DNA from: Bacteroidota bacterium
GTDB taxonomy: Bacteria > Bacteroidota > Bacteroidia > Flavobacteriales_D > Crocinitomicaceae
Direction: 5' to 3'
DNA: 64,000 bases
Assembly (NCBI GenBank): GCA_024280295.1
Contig: JAJRQK010000026.1
Location: forward strand, 1-64,000
Shown: positions 55,977 through 64,000 of the stretch, one piece after another
Layout: each line of letters begins with the position of its first letter
How positions within the stretch are numbered: the first letter of the stretch is position 1
The notes under the pieces: generated by a model
Told to the model about the DNA's origin: nothing
The model's database searches: none
The model's input: the letters and a program-made list of their open reading frames with translations, nothing else
Program-made: the position numbers and the translations under genes

Positions 55977-57189
55977 AACAATAATACAATTTATCTCGGC
56001 AATGAGCTTTGTATTCCTTGCTCCTACGTCTTTTGCACAGGAAGGGGAAAACATGGTCCCAAACGGAAGCTTCGAATCAATAGGTAAAAAGCCTAAACGC
56101 TTAGGTAAAATTGAAAGCGCAACTGGATGGGTTTCTCCAACAGGTGTGCGTGCCGATTTATTTATCCAGACGAAAATTCCAGAAATTGGAGTTCCTGATA
56201 ACCTTTTTGGACAAGAAGAACCACGTGAAGGTGAAAATTATATAGGAATTACTGGCTTTTCTTATGGAAATAAAGTTCCTCGCTCTTATGTGATGACAAA
56301 AATGGAAACTCCAATGAAAAAGGGGTTGAAGTATTGTGTGAAAATGTATGTTTCGCTCGCTGAAGCTTCTAAATATGCTTCTAATAATGTGGGGGTAATG
56401 TTCTCCAAAAAACAGTATGGAACTGAATCTAAAGTTTCGATTATCGAGGACGCTAGTATTCTCCATATACAGAATGATTATGAAACTATCTCAGCACGTT
56501 ATAATTGGACAGAAATTTGTGGGACTTACACAGCGAAAGGTGGTGAGAAATACATTACACTGGGAAATTTTTCATCAAATGAGGAAACACGCTCAGAGCG
56601 AATGAAAAAAGATTCTAAGACGAAATTGATAAAAGTCAGTCAGGTGATATCGGCATATTATTATATCGATGATGTCTCTGTTCGTCTTTTAGATGAAGAA
56701 AAAGGACAAAAATGTGACTGTATTGCTGAAGATGCTGGAAGTGAATTTTCAACACTAATTTATCAGAAATCTTTTATTGTGAATGAAGATATGACAGCAA
56801 AAGAAATGGTTGATGCTCGTCAAGTATATTTTGCTTTCGGGAAAAGTAAATTATCAATGGAAGGACAATCTTCCTTAGATTTTATTGTTACTCAGTTAGA
56901 AGCCAATCCAACTGCTAAACTTCAAATACTTGGTCATAACAATGTTGAAGAAGATGAAGTTGGTGCTAAGAAAAAAATCTATGCTGATATGGACAACCAA
57001 CGAATTGGTGTTGTAATGAAATACTTGATGGAAAAAGGAATTTCAGAATCAAGAATGATTCCAACTAGAAAACGAGCAAGTAGCCCAAATGTTGGGGATA
57101 CTGATAATGAGCCTGCTCTAGAAGTTGATGACATTGGATCTGAGTTAGCTTTAGCAAAAAGTCGGCGTGTCACATTCATTTTAATGTAA
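55960..57189 (+). CDS. OmpA-like outer-membrane/peptidoglycan protein
   Basis: 409 residues, signal peptide ending PTSFAQ (about 1-27). The middle part (MVPNGSFESIGKKPKRLGKI, WVSPTGVRADLF, YCVKMYVSLAE) resembles a carbohydrate-binding/jelly-roll domain. The C-terminal third is OmpA_C-like (VYFAFGKSKLSMEGQSSLDFIVTQL...ILGHN...RIGVVMKYLMEKGI...RRVTFI) though the usual N-x-x-L-S-x-x-R-A-x-x-V core is altered to N-Q-R-I-G-V-V. Likely tethered to peptidoglycan. Translation is probably coupled to hemE; a terminator follows. Confidence 0.85.
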   Translation: MKFNTRTIIQFISAMSFVFLAPTSFAQEGENMVPNGSFESIGKKPKRLGKIESATGWVSPTGVRADLFIQTKIPEIGVPDNLFGQEEPREGENYIGITGFSYGNKVPRSYVMTKMETPMKKGLKYCVKMYVSLAEASKYASNNVGVMFSKKQYGTESKVSIIEDASILHIQNDYETISARYNWTEICGTYTAKGGEKYITLGNFSSNEETRSERMKKDSKTKLIKVSQVISAYYYIDDVSVRLLDEEKGQKCDCIAEDAGSEFSTLIYQKSFIVNEDMTAKEMVDARQVYFAFGKSKLSMEGQSSLDFIVTQLEANPTAKLQILGHNNVEEDEVGAKKKIYADMDNQRIGVVMKYLMEKGISESRMIPTRKRASSPNVGDTDNEPALEVDDIGSELALAKSRRVTFILM

Positions 57190-57212
57190 TAAGCTATTAA
57201 ATTTCAGTTATT

Positions 57213-57242
57213 AAACCTCGAATTTACGTTCGAGGTTTTTTT
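57213..57242 (+). terminator. Intrinsic terminator of the hemE/OmpA-like transcript
   Basis: AAACCTCGAA and TTCGAGGTTT pair around TTTACG, followed by a T-run. Twenty-four nt after the OmpA-like stop. Confidence 0.85.
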
Positions 57243-57279
57243 GTGTGAAGAAATCTCTAACAATTGATAGACTGACCGA

Positions 57280-58188
57280 ATGATTGTACTTGATGAACAC
57301 AAGGTTGTGGAAATAAGAGAAATGATTCGTTTTATTGACTATACTATAGGATTGTTCTCACCAATACCAACAAAAAGTGCTGTGAAAAAGGCAATCAAGC
57401 GTCATGAACTTTACCTAAATGACGAACTAGCTGTATCTGGCGCATGGATGCAACCAGGTGATAAGATTCTACTTATTGATACACAAAAATTTATTCCCAA
57501 ACCTTTTCCGCTAGAGATTAAAGTCCTATTCGAAGATGATTATCTAGCAATTGTAAATAAACCATCGGGATTGATTGTAAGCGGTAATCAGTATAGAACA
57601 CTTGTTAATTGTTTGGTAGATCAACTAATACTTTCTTCACAACCAGATGCTTATAAATGGGGACATCCAGTACATCGCTTGGATTTTTCAACTAGTGGGT
57701 TGGTAATTGTTGCGAAAACGATTGAAGTGAATCGATTCTTGGGAGATATGCTTAAACAACATAACATCAACAAGAGATACTTGGCAATAGTGCAAGGAAA
57801 TGTTTTATCTCAGTCTATTTCGTCTGATGTCGATGGGAAGTCAGCGAAATCAAACTTAAAGCTATTAAAGCAAGTGAAATCATTGCGAAATGGTTCTTTA
57901 TCTTTGGTTGAATTAACTCCGGAATCTGGAAGAACTCATCAATTGCGTATTCATTGTTCAAGTATTGGACACCCAATAGTTGGAGATCGACTGTACGGAA
58001 TTGATGGAGAGGTTATGAAGCATAAAGGGTTGTTCCTAGTTGCATTTGAACTAGAATTTGCTCATCCAATAAGTAAAGAAATAATGTGTATTTCTTTACC
58101 AATCCCCAATAAGTTCGAGGCACTACTTCGTCAAGAGGAAAGGCGGTGGAATAAATTGAATGATCTCAAAAACAGATCAAAAGATTAG
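57280..58188 (+). CDS. RluA-type pseudouridine synthase
   Basis: 302 residues. An S4-like RNA-binding start (AVKKAIKRHELYLND, PGDKILL) and the catalytic domain with IVNKPSG, the catalytic Asp in HPVHRLDFSTSGLVI, RYLAIVQG, and LTPESGRTHQLRIHCSSIGHPIVGDRLYG. It isomerises uridine in rRNA or tRNA; the exact site cannot be told from sequence. The last 12 nt overlap the convergent 59013 gene. Confidence 0.93.
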   Translation: MIVLDEHKVVEIREMIRFIDYTIGLFSPIPTKSAVKKAIKRHELYLNDELAVSGAWMQPGDKILLIDTQKFIPKPFPLEIKVLFEDDYLAIVNKPSGLIVSGNQYRTLVNCLVDQLILSSQPDAYKWGHPVHRLDFSTSGLVIVAKTIEVNRFLGDMLKQHNINKRYLAIVQGNVLSQSISSDVDGKSAKSNLKLLKQVKSLRNGSLSLVELTPESGRTHQLRIHCSSIGHPIVGDRLYGIDGEVMKHKGLFLVAFELEFAHPISKEIMCISLPIPNKFEALLRQEERRWNKLNDLKNRSKD

Positions 58189-59013
58189 TCCTTTCTCTAT
58201 TTTTCCGAGTTTGTTTGTGAAATGAGCTCTCATTCCTCGGTAAAATGAGCAATCCTCTTTTTCGTAAATGAATAGTGAATCTGCTTCAAAGACAAAACCA
58301 AGAATACATCCAGAATGTGGAGCAATAAAATCAGCGGAATCGGATGTGTTCATTATTCCAATCCCATCTATTGATCCTGTATGTCCATTCCCTCCTATAA
58401 TAGAGTAATAAAAAGAAAAGTAGGTTTCGTCAAGTTGACTAATCATCATTTCATCAATCACATATTCAATATCAGATTCATTGCTCATTCCTGAGTAGAT
58501 TTGAATTTTGTGTCTGTGATTATACTTAAGAAAATCTACATCTAAACGCTTTTGATCTCCTGATCCAAGTGTTAACCTCTTAGCTTTGAATAGTTCTGAA
58601 TCGCCATCTTCTTGTTTAGACCAACTCCCGTCAAGATTCCCTTCTTCATCAAGCCAGCAGCGGATATACCCAGTGATTTTACCGCGAAATGTTTCTATGA
58701 GGTTAAATTCTTGCTTTAAACTATCATACGATCCTTCAAGCGCAAGAAAATTTTGATGTCGGGCATAGAAATACCTGCCTGTTACTTCATCATTAAGGAT
58801 ACCAATTTCTAGTACGACTTGCTGCTCGTAGGTGCCTATTCGCCCTTCATAAGCACTCCAGAGGTATTCCTCGTTGATTTCATTAACAACTGAACTTTCG
58901 TCGACTATGTCACTGGCTACTTCTCCTCGCATTGATTCAATTTCAGATTCATTATCCTGATGCGAATCACAAGAAGCTAAGAAAATAAATACGGAAAAAT
59001 AGAATATTTTCAT
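58177..59013 (-). CDS. Lipoprotein of unknown function
   Basis: 278 residues. Signal MKIFYFSVFIFLASCD with lipobox LASC. A Glu/Ser-rich linker (about 18-45) leads to a part with repeated turns, LEIGILNDEVTGRYFYARHQNF, LEGSYDS, YIRCWLDEEGNLDGSW, as in beta-sheet-rich DUF families. Not recognised. It overlaps the pseudouridine synthase gene by 12 nt at the 3' ends. Confidence 0.72.
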   Translation of the reverse strand: MKIFYFSVFIFLASCDSHQDNESEIESMRGEVASDIVDESSVVNEINEEYLWSAYEGRIGTYEQQVVLEIGILNDEVTGRYFYARHQNFLALEGSYDSLKQEFNLIETFRGKITGYIRCWLDEEGNLDGSWSKQEDGDSELFKAKRLTLGSGDQKRLDVDFLKYNHRHKIQIYSGMSNESDIEYVIDEMMISQLDETYFSFYYSIIGGNGHTGSIDGIGIMNTSDSADFIAPHSGCILGFVFEADSLFIYEKEDCSFYRGMRAHFTNKLGKIEKGLIF

Positions 59014-59189
59014 TTCGATTAGATATATAACAAAATTAGTTCATTATAAGTTGTCTATACCATTAATTGATAGATTTATCATTCTAGCATATATGTTTAT
59101 ATTAGGAGTGATTTTAGTATCGATTTATTGGAATTGATATCAAAATTAATCGGAGATATTAATTCTGGCAAGGGGTTTGTAAAGAATGC

Positions 59190-59197
59190 TACCTTTG
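59190..59197 (+). promoter_or_regulatory. -7 box TACCTTTG before the 59225 gene
   Basis: TAnnTTTG match, 27 nt upstream of the ATG. The 210 bp region before it shows no gene. Confidence 0.4.
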
Positions 59198-59224
59198 ACT
59201 TTTAACTGATATAAAAACAAACAA

Positions 59225-59863
59225 ATGAGAAGATTAACATTAGCAGTAGTTGTTGGAGCGTTTATGATGTCGACCAGTTCAGCATCTGCCCAAGCTATGG
59301 AAGAAGGAAATGTAGGAATTGACCTGTACTATGGTTTTCCAAACCTATACACATCTGTATTTAGAGCCGCTTATACAAACTCTACAACAGACGAAGACAT
59401 CAAAGTAGGAGGAATTGGCCCCCTAGGACTGAGAGGTGAATACATGATTGCAGATAAATTTGGGATAGGAATCGATTTTGGATTCACGAATTCAAAAGTG
59501 ACTTACTCACGAGCAACAACTGTTTATAATCCTGTAACACTAACAAATGATCCGATTACTTATGATTTTGATTTTAGAACTCGGAAAATAGGTTTTATGG
59601 TAGTATTTAATTACCATTTTATTGATAATGATCAAGTGGATTTCTTTGGAACACTTGGAACAGGTTATAAAAATAGGTCATTTAGCTTCACTTCTACAGA
59701 TCCTCTTTATAATGAAGATAATATTAGCGTAACATTGGTTCCAGTTTCATTTAGAATGGGACTTGGGATGCGTTATTTCTTCACAGACAATATCGGGATA
59801 AATTTAGGTCTTGGTTTTGGACAAGGTGGTATTGCTAATGCAGGTGTATCATTTAAGCTCTAA
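59225..59863 (+). CDS. Outer-membrane beta-barrel protein
   Basis: 212 residues with a signal peptide ending SSASAQ (about 1-24). The rest is an alternating-strand barrel (about eight strands): VGIDLYYGFPNLYTSVF, LGLRGEYMIADKFGIGIDFGF, IGFMVVFNYHFIDN, VDFFGTLGTGYKN, VPVSFRMGLGMRYFFTDNIGINLGLGFGQG, ending in a terminal VSFKL strand as BamA-dependent barrels do. Family OMP_b-brl type; function unknown. Confidence 0.85.
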   Translation: MRRLTLAVVVGAFMMSTSSASAQAMEEGNVGIDLYYGFPNLYTSVFRAAYTNSTTDEDIKVGGIGPLGLRGEYMIADKFGIGIDFGFTNSKVTYSRATTVYNPVTLTNDPITYDFDFRTRKIGFMVVFNYHFIDNDQVDFFGTLGTGYKNRSFSFTSTDPLYNEDNISVTLVPVSFRMGLGMRYFFTDNIGINLGLGFGQGGIANAGVSFKL

Positions 59864-59884
59864 ACAAATTTAATTTACTTAATA

Positions 59885-59917
59885 AAAAAGGAGAAGAACA
59901 GTGTTCTTCTCCTTTTT
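59885..59917. terminator. Bidirectional terminator between the barrel gene and dapD
   Basis: AAAAAGGAGAAGAAC (59885-59899) and GTTCTTCTCCTTTTT (59903-59917) pair perfectly with loop AGT; A/T flanks give a U-tail in both directions between two convergent genes. Confidence 0.88.
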
Positions 59918-59941
59918 CATGTTCAATTTTTGGAGGGAGTA

Positions 59942-60751
59942 TCACACAGCTACATTATGCTCACGTAACGCATCATTTAATGAAGTCTTCAAATCTGTTG
60001 AGGCTTTTCGCTGACCAATAATCAGTGCGCATGGCACTTGAAATTCTCCTGCTGGAAATGACTTCGTATATGATCCTGGAATAACTACGCTCCGACTCGG
60101 AACAAAACCTCTAATTTCCTTTGGTTCATCTCCTGTAACGTCAATTATTTTGGTCGATTTGGTTAGAACAACATTGGCGCCGAGTACAGCTTCTTTCCCA
60201 ACTCTAACTCCTTCCACTACAATACATCTCGATCCTATGAATGCTCCATCTTCAATAATCACAGGCGCTGCTTGAAGTGGTTCCAAAACACCGCCAATTC
60301 CGACACCACCACTCAAATGGACATTCTTGCCAATTTGAGCACATGATCCAACTGTTGCCCAAGTATCGACCATCGTTCCTGAATCAACGAAAGCACCGAT
60401 ATTAATATATGAAGGCATCATTATTACGCCTGGCGCGACATACGCACCGTATCGAGCAATTGCATGAGGAACTACTCGAACACCAAGTTCTTTATAATTT
60501 GTTTTCAAAGCCATTTTATCATGAAATTCGAATGGACCAACTTCAATGGTCTCCATTTTTCGAATTGGGAAATACATAACCACTGCTTTCTTTACCCACT
60601 CATTCACTTGCCAATCTCCAGTGTTAAAAGGTTCTGCAACACGTAGTTTCCCTTTATCAAGTGATTCTATTACAGCATTTATGGCTTCAATAGTTTTGTT
60701 TTCCTTCAATAATTCACGGTTATCCCATGCAGCTTCAATAATGGATCTCAT
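59942..60751 (-). CDS. dapD: Tetrahydrodipicolinate N-succinyltransferase
   Basis: 269 residues. The N-terminal helices are followed by a left-handed beta-helix of hexapeptide repeats (VVPHAIARYGAYVAPGVIMMPSYINIGAFVDSGTMVDTWATVGSCAQIGKNVHLSGGVGIGGV). The signatures of DapD include GTMVDTWATVGSCAQIG. It succinylates tetrahydrodipicolinate in lysine/diaminopimelate synthesis, giving peptidoglycan precursor. It ends convergently with the barrel gene across a strong terminator. Confidence 0.96.
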   Translation of the reverse strand: MRSIIEAAWDNRELLKENKTIEAINAVIESLDKGKLRVAEPFNTGDWQVNEWVKKAVVMYFPIRKMETIEVGPFEFHDKMALKTNYKELGVRVVPHAIARYGAYVAPGVIMMPSYINIGAFVDSGTMVDTWATVGSCAQIGKNVHLSGGVGIGGVLEPLQAAPVIIEDGAFIGSRCIVVEGVRVGKEAVLGANVVLTKSTKIIDVTGDEPKEIRGFVPSRSVVIPGSYTKSFPAGEFQVPCALIIGQRKASTDLKTSLNDALREHNVAV

Positions 60752-60770
60752 AATAGTTCTTTGATTCGTA

Positions 60771-60778
60771 CAAAAATA
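60771..60778 (-). promoter_or_regulatory. -7 box TATTTTTG before dapD
   Basis: Minus-strand TAnnTTTG match, 19 nt before the ATG at 60751, divergent from ruvX (60831). Confidence 0.45.
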
Positions 60779-60830
60779 ATCATCCTGCCGAGATTTCGAT
60801 TATTGATTTCTTTCAACGATCTTTGTGATT

Positions 60831-61241
60831 ATGGGAAAAGTGGTAAGTATTGATTTTGGATTAAAACGCACAGGTATTGCTCTTTCGGACGATGCTCGAA
60901 TGTTTGCTTTCGGATTGGAGACTGTTCAATCTAAAGATTTAATGTCTTTCTTAATAAGTTTAATAGAGAAAGAGAAAATTACAACCATTGTACTCGGTAT
61001 GCCTAAGCGACTTAACAATGAAGATGGCCACATTACCGAAAATGTTCGACTACTTAAAGAAGCACTTGAAAAACAATTCATTGGTAGTGAGGTCGTATTG
61101 ATAGATGAACGATTCACGTCAAAAATGGCTTCAGAGTCTATGTTTGCAGCTGGCGCGACTAAAAAGCAACGAAAAGAAAAGGGATTGATTGATAAGGTGA
61201 GCGCTACAATCATTCTTCAATCATATCTAGCGCAGCAATGA
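60831..61241 (+). CDS. ruvX: Putative Holliday junction resolvase RuvX/YqgF
   Basis: 136 residues from the ATG at 60831 (a GTG at 60825 lies two codons earlier). VSIDFGLKRTGIALSD is the RNase H-like first strand with catalytic Asp, IVLGMPKRLN, and VVLIDERFTSKMA with the second acidic residue are conserved. Likely acts in 16S rRNA 5' processing or junction resolution. Not divergent overlap with dapD. Confidence 0.92.
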   Translation: MGKVVSIDFGLKRTGIALSDDARMFAFGLETVQSKDLMSFLISLIEKEKITTIVLGMPKRLNNEDGHITENVRLLKEALEKQFIGSEVVLIDERFTSKMASESMFAAGATKKQRKEKGLIDKVSATIILQSYLAQQ

Positions 61242-61273
61242 CATGTATACTTAAGTTGCCGTTTTCTAAGAAA

Positions 61274-61306
61274 TTTGCCGTTTTTCGATTGAAACCATTA
61301 ATTTTG
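61274..61306 (+). promoter_or_regulatory. Promoter of def (TTTG-N21-TAATTTTG)
   Basis: TTTG at 61274-61277, 21 nt spacer, TAATTTTG at 61299-61306, and ATG at 61324. Both elements match the Bacteroidota consensus. Confidence 0.65.
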
Positions 61307-61323
61307 TACTAGAATAGTACCTT

Positions 61324-61920
61324 ATGATATTACCAATTGTAGCTTACGGAGATCCTGTCCTTAAAAAAGAGGCAGAAGAGATTGAAGAGAAGTATCCAGA
61401 ATTAAATCAACTAATTGCTAGTATGTTCGAAACAATGTACGAAGCTTCAGGAGTTGGGTTGGCTGCACCACAAGTTGGGAAATCAATTCGATTATTTATT
61501 GTCGATGGTAGCCCTTTTGCTGAACCAGAAGAAGATGGGTCAATTGATCCGAAAGCAATAGGCTTGGAAAACTTTAAAAAGGTATTCATTAATCCTATCA
61601 TCGAGGAAGAATCTGGTGAAGAATGGGGATTCAATGAGGGTTGTTTGTCAATTCCAGAAATTCGAGAAGAAGTATATCGGAAAGAGAAGGTTACACTGTC
61701 TTACTATAATGAAAAATGGGAGTTGAAAGAAGAGGTCTTTGAAGGATATGCTGCGCGAATTGTTCAACACGAATATGATCATGTAGACGGCGTACTTTTT
61801 ACAGATAGAATTTCACCACTTAAAAAACGATTGCTGTCTAAAAAACTTTCAAACATTTCGAAAGGCGATGTAAAAGTGTCGTATAGAATGAAATTTCCAC
61901 TAAGAAAAAAACAACGATAA
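61324..61920 (+). CDS. def: Peptide deformylase
   Basis: 198 residues. The three signature motifs are present: GVGLAAPQVG, EGCLSIP and QHEYDHVDG (metal His pair and catalytic Glu replaced only in the usual H-E-x-x-H variant HEYDH). It removes the N-formyl group from nascent proteins. The last base of its stop is the first base of the next ATG (TAATG), so the next lipoprotein gene is translationally coupled. Confidence 0.96.
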   Translation: MILPIVAYGDPVLKKEAEEIEEKYPELNQLIASMFETMYEASGVGLAAPQVGKSIRLFIVDGSPFAEPEEDGSIDPKAIGLENFKKVFINPIIEEESGEEWGFNEGCLSIPEIREEVYRKEKVTLSYYNEKWELKEEVFEGYAARIVQHEYDHVDGVLFTDRISPLKKRLLSKKLSNISKGDVKVSYRMKFPLRKKQR

Positions 61921-62501
61921 TGAAAAGATTAGTACAGATTACACTGATTGGAATTTTAATAACTGCTTGCGGAGAAGATCCAAAAGAGGACATTGATCAT
62001 GGCCAGCCAGAGTCCTACGTTACGGTAGTGCCTCCTGCAAATGAGTTAAGAAAGGGAATTAAAATGTTGGAAGATTCAATCATGCGTATGTCTCAAAATC
62101 CTAATATTATTCGAAAGCAACTTCCAAATTTAACTCGTCAGGCATTAATTGAAAAAGCATTGTTACTTTATCGATCCTATCCTAATGATAAAGATGCGGC
62201 TTCCTGTCTAGACAAAGTTCATATGTCCTACTCTTCTATGAATGCGTATGATGTTGCAGTCAAGTATGCTGACACTTTAATTGAAAAGTACCCAAAATAT
62301 CAGCACCGAGCACGTGTAATTGAAAGTGCTGCAAGTCACTATGATTATTTTGTTAAACCATGGGATGGTGAAAAAGTGGAGTCATACTATAAATTGCTTT
62401 TAAAAGATTATCCTAATTTGACAGAGGAAAAGAAATCAGATGTCCAGTTTAGACTTGATAACATGGATCTTACCCTTGAAGAGTTGATGGAAAAACAGTA
62501 A
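61920..62501 (+). CDS. Lipoprotein with TPR-like helices
   Basis: 193 residues. Signal MKRLVQITLIGILITACG with lipobox ITAC. The mature part is helical, with TPR-like pairs (IEKALLLYRSYPNDKDAASCLDKVHMSYSSMN in pieces; YADTLIEKYPKYQHRARVIE; YYKLLLKDYPNLTEEKKSDVQF). TPR lipoproteins act as scaffolds. It is coupled to def by a 1 nt overlap. Specific role unknown. Confidence 0.82.
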   Translation: MKRLVQITLIGILITACGEDPKEDIDHGQPESYVTVVPPANELRKGIKMLEDSIMRMSQNPNIIRKQLPNLTRQALIEKALLLYRSYPNDKDAASCLDKVHMSYSSMNAYDVAVKYADTLIEKYPKYQHRARVIESAASHYDYFVKPWDGEKVESYYKLLLKDYPNLTEEKKSDVQFRLDNMDLTLEELMEKQ

Positions 62502-62618
62502 ATGCATTCGATACACCGTAATTCTAATTGTTATAAAAAGGCTACTAGCGTTATGAATGGTGATTGTTTTTTGCTGTTAACATTGTGTTAAAAGTTATTC
62601 TCAACCAAAAACTTGCAT

Positions 62619-62626
62619 TATATTTG
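62619..62626 (+). promoter_or_regulatory. -7 box TATATTTG before the first DUF1573 gene
   Basis: TAnnTTTG match 36 nt upstream of the ATG at 62663; a TTG lies within 4 nt upstream but no -33 at the normal distance. Confidence 0.4.
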
Positions 62627-62662
62627 CTTAGAACGTATTAGAAACAATTAAGATTATTAGAA

Positions 62663-63103
62663 ATGAAAAAAGCATTATTCTCAGTATTGTTAGTTTTCGC
62701 AGCAAGCGCATTTACTAACACAGTCGTAGCTCAAGAAGTTAAAACAGGAGCTAACATCGAGTTTGAAAAAGAAACACATGATTACGGTACAGTAAAATAT
62801 GCTGGAGACGGTACGTGTGAATTTAAATTTACAAACACAGGAAATGCACCTTTGATCATATCAAATGCGAAAGGATCATGTGGTTGTACTGTTCCAGATT
62901 GGCCAAGAGATCCGATTATGCCAGGGAAGTCTTCAGTTATCAAAGTGAAATATGATACGAAGCGTCCAGGAGCAATCAATAAAAGTGTTACAATTACTTC
63001 AAATGCTGGAAACTCTCCAACAAAAGTAATACGTATTAAAGGTAATGTAGGTGCTAAACCTACTAGTGGTGTTCCAACAACTACATCTGGACCAGCTAAC
63101 TAG
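62663..63103 (+). CDS. DUF1573 exported protein 1
   Basis: 146 residues, signal peptide ending NTVVAQ (about 1-24). One DUF1573 domain: FEKETHDYGTVKYAGDGTCEF, FTNTGNAPLIISNAKGSCGCTVP with the C-G-C motif, and PGKSSVIKVKYDTKRPG. The domain is an Ig-like fold with a conserved cysteine pair. A Pro/Thr/Ser-rich tail (about 130-146) follows. First of three neighbouring DUF1573 genes. Function unknown. Confidence 0.9.
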   Translation: MKKALFSVLLVFAASAFTNTVVAQEVKTGANIEFEKETHDYGTVKYAGDGTCEFKFTNTGNAPLIISNAKGSCGCTVPDWPRDPIMPGKSSVIKVKYDTKRPGAINKSVTITSNAGNSPTKVIRIKGNVGAKPTSGVPTTTSGPAN

Positions 63104-63136
63104 AAGAGGCTATTTTGCGATCATAATTATAGCATT

Positions 63137-63176
63137 AATTCCGCCCGTGGTTTTTCCATATGGCGGAATTTTTTTG
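63137..63176 (+). terminator. Intrinsic terminator of the first DUF1573 gene
   Basis: AATTCCGCC (63137-63145) and GGCGGAATT (63162-63170) pair with an inner TGG/CCA stem in the loop, followed by T-run 63171-63175. Confidence 0.85.
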
Positions 63177-63223
63177 ATCATTTGGAATGATATTTGAATT
63201 CTTTCAGTGAAATAAATTTTGAT

Positions 63224-63598
63224 ATGAGAAGAATTGCTGTATTGCTTTTTTTTGTTTTGATTGGTCTACCGATTATAGCGCAAGACCCTGTTCTTAAAAT
63301 TGATAAATCAACCTATAAATTTCCATCAACTCAACAGGGGGAATTGCTGGAACATGAATATCAAATTACAAATACTGGAAATTCTCCCTTAATCATCTCT
63401 GATTTCATTGTGAATTGTACATGTACAAAAGTTCTTCTTCCAAAACGACCAATTCTACCCGGTGAAACACATCCACTGAAAGTCACTTTCGATACTACTG
63501 GTAAGTATTATTTTCAAGATAGAACAATCGGACTTGTTACTAATACTTCAAAGAAACATTCCCTTCGATTCAAGGTTAAAGTCATTCCAAAAGAGTAA
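63224..63598 (+). CDS. DUF1573 exported protein 2
   Basis: 124 residues from the ATG at 63224; a longer reading from 63194 lacks a signal. Signal peptide ending LPIIAQ. Domain: IDKSTYKFPSTQQGELLEHEY, ITNTGNSPLIISDFIVNCTCTKV with C-T-C in place of C-G-C, and PGETHPLKVTFDTTGKY. Sequence is diverged from genes 1 and 3. Confidence 0.87.
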   Translation: MRRIAVLLFFVLIGLPIIAQDPVLKIDKSTYKFPSTQQGELLEHEYQITNTGNSPLIISDFIVNCTCTKVLLPKRPILPGETHPLKVTFDTTGKYYFQDRTIGLVTNTSKKHSLRFKVKVIPKE

Positions 63599-63720
63599 TT
63601 TTCTTATTCGTCATACCTATCGTAGAGAACCAGTATCCACGCCATTCTTTAATTTATTGTTAAGCACTTGTTAGCGTCTAGTTAAAGTGTTCTTAATTCC
63701 GTTATGGTTATGTTAACGAG

Positions 63721-63728
63721 TACTTTTG
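63721..63728 (+). promoter_or_regulatory. -7 box TACTTTTG before the third DUF1573 gene
   Basis: TAnnTTTG match, 48 nt before the ATG at 63777. Confidence 0.4.
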
Positions 63729-63776
63729 ATCCATTTTTCATCTGTAGATTAGTTGAAATCAATTAAATAGTACACT

Positions 63777-64000
63777 ATGAAAAAGTTTCTTACTACATTT
63801 TTAGCACTATCTGCAATTATTGCATTTAACTCAAATTTATTTGCCCAAACTGAAGTCCAGTTGAATGGACCTAAAATTGAATTTACTAAGACAACGCATG
63901 ATTATGGAACAGTTGAATACGGCAGTGACGGCTATTGCTCGTTCGAGTTTACTAATATAGGTAACGCTCCACTGATTATTTCCAAAGCGAATAAATCATG
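63777..64000 (+). CDS. DUF1573 exported protein 3 (cut by the window end)
   Basis: Partial, 74 codons visible. Signal peptide MKKFLTTFLALSAIIAFNSN-like ending LFAQ, then FTKTTHDYGTVEYGSDGYC and FTNIGNAPLIISKANKS. It is much closer to gene 1 (62663) than to gene 2: HDYGTV.Y...G.C.F.FTN.GNAPLIIS.A..S is shared. The CGC motif would lie just past the window edge. Confidence 0.88.
   Translation, partial: MKKFLTTFLALSAIIAFNSNLFAQTEVQLNGPKIEFTKTTHDYGTVEYGSDGYCSFEFTNIGNAPLIISKANKS

Noticed and set aside
62502-62591. 29-codon open frame between the TPR lipoprotein and the first DUF1573 gene
   Set aside because: Too short, no start context and it runs up to the promoter region.

Overview
The window comes from an AT-rich member of the Bacteroidota, most likely Flavobacteriales and plausibly near Crocinitomicaceae (taxonomy is inference). 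Support: two secreted proteins with type IX secretion (T9SS) C-terminal signals (37626-45479), SprB-type repeats, DUF1573 proteins, a DoxX/thioredoxin-like protein of the BT_3928 type, a DUF1599 gene, a fused E1 alpha/beta 2-oxoacid dehydrogenase, and many upstream boxes of the Bacteroidota promoter form TAnnTTTG. The genes are mostly housekeeping, separated by cell-envelope and lipoprotein genes of unknown function.

Layout. 1-511: the end of a 36+30 nt CRISPR-type array, a large inverted repeat, a 17 bp copy of a tRNA 3' end, and tRNA-Arg(ACG) with its terminator. 512-16304 (minus strand): a tightly packed run DUF1599 > BT_3928-like > tpiA > prmA > 1538-residue exported protein > 2231-residue exported protein > clpS. 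The 2231-residue protein begins like the T9SS-associated PorE family (TPR, PD40, carboxypeptidase-regulatory-like fold) but continues into a coiled coil of about 1300 residues and ends in SPOR-like domains. I consider it and its 1538-residue neighbour the most interesting objects here. 16312-25559: folP, a D-cysteine desulfhydrase-like enzyme, DUF5522, an acyltransferase, a BtuF-like binding protein, a cystathionine beta-synthase-like enzyme, a Na/Ca exchanger and uvrB. 25560-36299: two membrane proteins, comB, a zinc phospholipase/nuclease-like protein, a frameshifted beta-barrel gene, DoxX-like plus folE, rimO, elbB, pckA, and a tandem pair of related lipoproteins. 36300-45479: an M42-type peptidase, a T9SS type A cargo, a nucleoside phosphorylase, a DUF4197 lipoprotein and a T9SS type B cargo. 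45731-64000: gdhA, fused E1, LolA-like, esterase, a heme-type TonB receptor, ung, hemE with an OmpA-like gene, a pseudouridine synthase, an outer-membrane barrel, dapD, ruvX, def, a TPR lipoprotein and three DUF1573 genes, the last cut by the window end.

How the genes fit together. The housekeeping genes cover folate (folP, folE), amino acid and nitrogen metabolism (gdhA, dapD, PLP enzymes), gluconeogenesis (pckA, tpiA), DNA repair (uvrB, ung, ruvX) and translation or protein maturation (prmA, rimO, def, pseudouridine synthase, clpS). The envelope genes point to a gliding or surface-active lifestyle with T9SS export. Many monocistronic or first genes carry a TAnnTTTG box only 3-6 nt before the start codon, so their messages may be leaderless or nearly so.
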